Shown piece by piece: positions 6,452 to 9,134 of a DNA stretch of 9,134 nt. The notes under the pieces are model-generated. The model saw only the letters and a list, made by a program, of their open reading frames with translations. It did no database searches and was not told where the DNA came from. The position numbers and the translations under genes are program-made. Position 1 is the stretch's first letter. Each line of letters starts with the position of its first letter. The DNA is from CAWINH01 sp963837425 (lineage in GTDB: Bacteria > Chloroflexota > Limnocylindria > QHBO01), in the NCBI GenBank assembly GCA_963837425.1, contig CAWINH010000017.1, forward strand, positions 1-9,134, read 5' to 3'.

Positions 6452-7202
6452 CGGCCCCCAGCTCGCTGTGAAGAGCCCGGCGCATGGCCTCGATGGGTGG
6501 CACGAGATTGGTCCAGGCGGAGAAGCTCAGCGCCGCCTGGCGGAGGAGGAGGCCGCCCCCGGCCCGCGCCGGCGACCCGGCCGCGCACGCCTCGCGCACG
6601 AGCCGGGTTGGGCTCGGCCGGTAGACGAGGTCCAGCACGGTGAGGTCCGGGCGCAGGAGGCCGGCCGGGATCGGCGAGACATCCTCCGCCGTGCCGATCG
6701 GGGTGGCGTTGATCAGCAGGTCCGCTCGCGCCAGCAGGGCGGGCAACTTGGGCCACTCGTCGCGGGCCACCAGCCGGGCATCCGTGCCGGCGTCGGCGAG
6801 CGCGGCGGCTGCGGTCCGCGCCGCGCCACCCCGTCCCAGCACCACGGCCCGCTCGAAGCGGCCGAGATCCGCGATCTCCGCGGCCAGGCCGGCGAGGTCG
6901 GTGGTGTCGCCCACGAGGCGTCCCTCGCGGTGAACGATCGTGTTCACCGCGCCCACCCGCCGGGCGGCGGGCGTCAGCTCCTCGAGCAGCAAGATGACGG
7001 CGGCCTTGTGGGGCTGCGTCACGTTCGCGCCGGACAGCTCTCCCCGGCGCAGCTCCGCCAGGACGGCCGGCAGCTCGTCCGCGGGGAGGTCGCGCAGCTC
7101 GTAGCACCAGGGCAGACCCAGCTCCGCGAAGGCGGCGTTGTGGATCGGCGGCGAGGCCGAATATCCGATGCCCTGTCCCAGCAGAACGACGCGCCGCAGC
7201 AT
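6438..7202 (-). CDS. aroE: Shikimate dehydrogenase (AroE)
   Basis: This 254-residue enzyme reduces 3-dehydroshikimate to shikimate with NADPH. Substrate-domain marks are YSASPPIHNAAF (14-25), NVTQPHK (60-66) with catalytic Lys66, GAVNT (84-88) and GDTTDLAG (98-105) with catalytic Asp102. The NADP fold shows VVLGRGGAAR (120-129), followed by INATPIG (164-170), DLVYRP (191-196) and LLRQAA (219-224). It is slightly short for the family (about 270). The usual GNNTD and GAGGAAR appear as GDTTD and GRGGAAR, mild departures that leave the catalytic Lys and Asp in place. The ATG at 7202 shares one base with the aroC stop (TGATG). The 3' end overlaps aroKB by 14 bases. Quinate-type relatives exist, but the operon argues for shikimate synthesis. 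Confidence 0.93.
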   Translation of the reverse strand: MLRRVVLLGQGIGYSASPPIHNAAFAELGLPWCYELRDLPADELPAVLAELRRGELSGANVTQPHKAAVILLLEELTPAARRVGAVNTIVHREGRLVGDTTDLAGLAAEIADLGRFERAVVLGRGGAARTAAAALADAGTDARLVARDEWPKLPALLARADLLINATPIGTAEDVSPIPAGLLRPDLTVLDLVYRPSPTRLVREACAAGSPARAGGGLLLRQAALSFSAWTNLVPPIEAMRRALHSELGADADA

Positions 7203-8392
7203 CAGCGCGGCCCTGCTGCACGCCGCCGGCGACGACGGACCGCTGCCCGCAGGTCGCTCATCGCGTCGCCGCCGAAACTGGTGAGCAGCGCGTCGGCGAG
7301 GACGAGGGCGACCATCGACTCGCCGACCACCCCGGCGCGGGGCAGGATCGTGACGTCGCTGCGCTCGATGTGCGCCCGCCCCACCTCCCCGCTCGCCAGG
7401 TCGACACTGGGCAGCGGGATGCGCAGGGTGGAGATCGGCTTGATCGCCACCCGCACCACGATCGGCTCGCCGTTGCTGATACCGCCCTCGATCCCCCCAG
7501 CGTGGTTCGTGAGCCGGCCCCAGCCAGGCGCCGTCGCATCCACCACGTCGTGGACCTGGCTCCCGCGACGCGACACCACCCCGAAGCCGAGGCCGATCTC
7601 CACGCCCTTCGCGGCCGGGATCGCCATGGCCGCAGCGGCGAGCCGGCCGTCGAGGCGCGTGTCCCATTCGGCGGACGAGCCGAGCCCGGGTGGCAGGCCC
7701 TCGGCGACGACCACGAACGATCCGCCGATGGAGTCGCCGGCATCACGCACCGCGTCGATCGCCGCCAGCATGGCGCGCTCCGCCTCGGGGTCCGGGCAGC
7801 GCAGCGCCGACGGGTCGCGGAGGTCATGGTCGAACCAGCCCTCGGGGATGCTGCGGAGCGGCTCATCCGCGTCCGGGAAGGCGCGGATCGGTCCCAGCTG
7901 GTCCACGAAACTCCAGATCCGCGCCCCGCAGGCGCCGAGAAGCTGGCGTGCCAGCGATCCGGCCACGGCGCGGGCCACAGTCGAACGGGCCGAGGCCCGC
8001 TCGAGAACGTCGCGAATGTCGTGCGTGTCGTACTTCAGGGCGCCTGCGAGGTCGACATGACCGGGCCGGGCGCGGGTGATGCGCTTCGGGCGGCGCCCGG
8101 CAGGAATCGGCTCCACCGACATCCGATCCGCCCAGTTGACCCAGTCGCGGTTCTCGACGCTGAACCCCACCGGCGAGCCGAGCGTGCGTCCGTAGCGGAT
8201 GCCCGCGGTCCACGTCACCCGGTCGCGCTCGATCTGCATCCGGCGCCCGCTCCCGTACCCGTGCTGGCGGCGGCGCAGGTCCAGATCCACGAGGCGCGTG
8301 GAGACGCGGAGGCCGGCGGGCAGGCCCTCGAGGATGCCGCTCAGCGACGGGCCGTGCGACTCGCCGGCGGTGAGCAGGCGCAGGCGCCTCAT
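7202..8392 (-). CDS. aroC: Chorismate synthase (AroC)
   Basis: This 396-residue enzyme makes chorismate from EPSP using reduced flavin, the last shared step of aromatic synthesis. It shows the three family signatures: GESHGPSLSGILEGLP (10-25) with catalytic His13, ERASARSTVARAVAGSL (131-147), and RSDVTILPRAGVVGES (344-359). RPGHVDLAG (109-117) supplies the second active-site His112. Other expected features are RRQHGYGSGRRMQIERD (41-57) and NHAGGIEGGISNGEP (296-310). Length is within the usual 360-400. The ATG at 8392 is chosen because it gives the conserved N-terminus (MRRLRLLTAGESHG) and overlaps the aroA stop as ATGA. An open extension upstream of it lies within aroA in another frame. The short Arg-rich tail (residues 386-396) is poorly conserved. 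Confidence 0.96.
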   Translation of the reverse strand: MRRLRLLTAGESHGPSLSGILEGLPAGLRVSTRLVDLDLRRRQHGYGSGRRMQIERDRVTWTAGIRYGRTLGSPVGFSVENRDWVNWADRMSVEPIPAGRRPKRITRARPGHVDLAGALKYDTHDIRDVLERASARSTVARAVAGSLARQLLGACGARIWSFVDQLGPIRAFPDADEPLRSIPEGWFDHDLRDPSALRCPDPEAERAMLAAIDAVRDAGDSIGGSFVVVAEGLPPGLGSSAEWDTRLDGRLAAAAMAIPAAKGVEIGLGFGVVSRRGSQVHDVVDATAPGWGRLTNHAGGIEGGISNGEPIVVRVAIKPISTLRIPLPSVDLASGEVGRAHIERSDVTILPRAGVVGESMVALVLADALLTSFGGDAMSDLRAAVRRRRRRAAGPR

Positions 8393-9134
8393 GAGCCGGT
8401 CCCCGCAACCCTGGCCATGTCTTCCCAGAAGCCCGGATACGAGACCGATACGCACGCCGGGTCGTCCAGCCGCACCTCCCCTGCCACGCCGACGGCGGCG
8501 GCGATCGCGAAAGCAATCGCGACCCGGTGGTCGCCACCGGTGACGATCTCCGCGTCGCACGGCGAGCCGGCCGCGATGCGCCAGCCGTCCGGAAGCTCCT
8601 CCACCCGGGCACCGATCGCAGCCAGCCCCGCGACCATGGCGCTGATCCGGTCCGACTCCTTGACTCGCAACTCCTCCGCATCGCGCAGCTCGCTCGTCCC
8701 AGTCGCGGCGGCCATGGCCACCGCGAGCGCCGGCAGCTCGTCGATGAGGCCCGCAGCCCGCGCGCCGCGGATCGAGACGGCCTGCAGCCGATCGGCACTG
8801 CGCACCGAGATCGCTCCCAGCGGTTCCGGCCCGTCCGCAGGTCGCTCTTCGACCTCGATTTGCGCGCCCATCTCACGGAGCACGTCGATCGCCGCCAGGC
8901 GCGTCGGGTTGAGGCCGACGTCGTCGAGGTTGAGGTCGGCGTCAGGGTGAACCGTGGCGGCCACGAGCCAGGGCGTGGCGGCGGAGGGGTCCCCGGGAAC
9001 AGTGATCGAGCGCGCCTGGAGCGTAGCTGGCCCGCGCACGGTGGTGACCGCCCCGTCGCGTACGATGCCGACCCCCATCCAGGCCAGCAGCCGCTCGGTG
9101 TGGTCGCGGGTCTGGCCCGGAGACACGATTCGAG
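8389..9134 (-). CDS. aroA: 5-enolpyruvylshikimate-3-phosphate synthase (AroA), 5' end beyond the window
   Basis: The last 247 or so residues of EPSP synthase, the enzyme that joins PEP to shikimate-3-phosphate, are present. The first visible residues, RIVSPGQTRDHTERLL, fit the family's SRDHTERML region, so roughly the first 40 percent of the protein lies past the right edge. The GTG at 9126 is therefore an internal valine, not a start. Further motifs are VPGDPSAATPWLVAA, GLIDELPALAVAMAAATG (including the catalytic Asp), AEELRVKESDRI (PEP/phosphate-binding Lys and Arg), GDHRVAIAFAIAAA and VSYPGFWEDM. The stop overlaps the aroC start by four bases. It is the most upstream gene of the aromatic operon that can be seen. 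The operon promoter is not in the window. Confidence 0.95.
   Translation of the reverse strand, partial: RIVSPGQTRDHTERLLAWMGVGIVRDGAVTTVRGPATLQARSITVPGDPSAATPWLVAATVHPDADLNLDDVGLNPTRLAAIDVLREMGAQIEVEERPADGPEPLGAISVRSADRLQAVSIRGARAAGLIDELPALAVAMAAATGTSELRDAEELRVKESDRISAMVAGLAAIGARVEELPDGWRIAAGSPCDAEIVTGGDHRVAIAFAIAAAVGVAGEVRLDDPACVSVSYPGFWEDMARVAGTGS

Noticed and set aside
6033..8060. A 675-codon plus-strand frame opposite aroKB, aroE and aroC
   Set aside because: It is antisense to three well-supported genes and has shadow-type composition (Arg, Ser, Ala repeats).

Overview
The window is GC-rich, densely packed bacterial chromosome. It carries ordinary amino-acid biosynthesis genes plus one toxin-antitoxin module. 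The GC content and coding style, with antisense frames open for over 1 kb and many 4-base start/stop overlaps, suggest a high-GC bacterium. The AroK-AroB fusion and the style of the Aro proteins would suit a Chloroflexota-like lineage, but this is a guess from recall and there is no rRNA here to test it.

Layout. Positions 1-89 hold a compact promoter/operator. Positions 90-817 (+) encode a Phd/VapB-type antitoxin and a VapC-type PIN-domain toxin. Positions 843-2867 (+) encode LeuC and LeuD, the two subunits of isopropylmalate isomerase in leucine synthesis. leuC starts only 25 bases after the toxin gene and carries an apparent one-base insertion near 1701. A short convergent gap (2868-2911) follows, then a DoxX-family membrane protein on the minus strand (2912-3424) with its own candidate promoter. 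From 3558 to the right edge, all on the minus strand, runs one tightly overlapped operon. Read 5' to 3' it is aroA (5' end outside the window), aroC, aroE, an aroK-aroB fusion, aroQ and pheA.

How the genes work together. AroB, AroQ, AroE, AroK, AroA and AroC supply every step from DAHP to chorismate, and PheA takes prephenate to phenylpyruvate. DAHP synthase and chorismate mutase are not in the window. LeuC and LeuD form one enzyme of the leucine branch; leuA and leuB are not here. The toxin-antitoxin pair sits immediately upstream of leuCD on the same strand, with no recognisable promoter between them.

I found no convincing new multi-gene system. The best leads are the twin operator over the -35 and -10 boxes of an apparently leaderless toxin-antitoxin promoter, the leuC frameshift (which leaves a misleading open frame running into leuD), the toxin-antitoxin/leuCD arrangement, and the AroK-AroB fusion.
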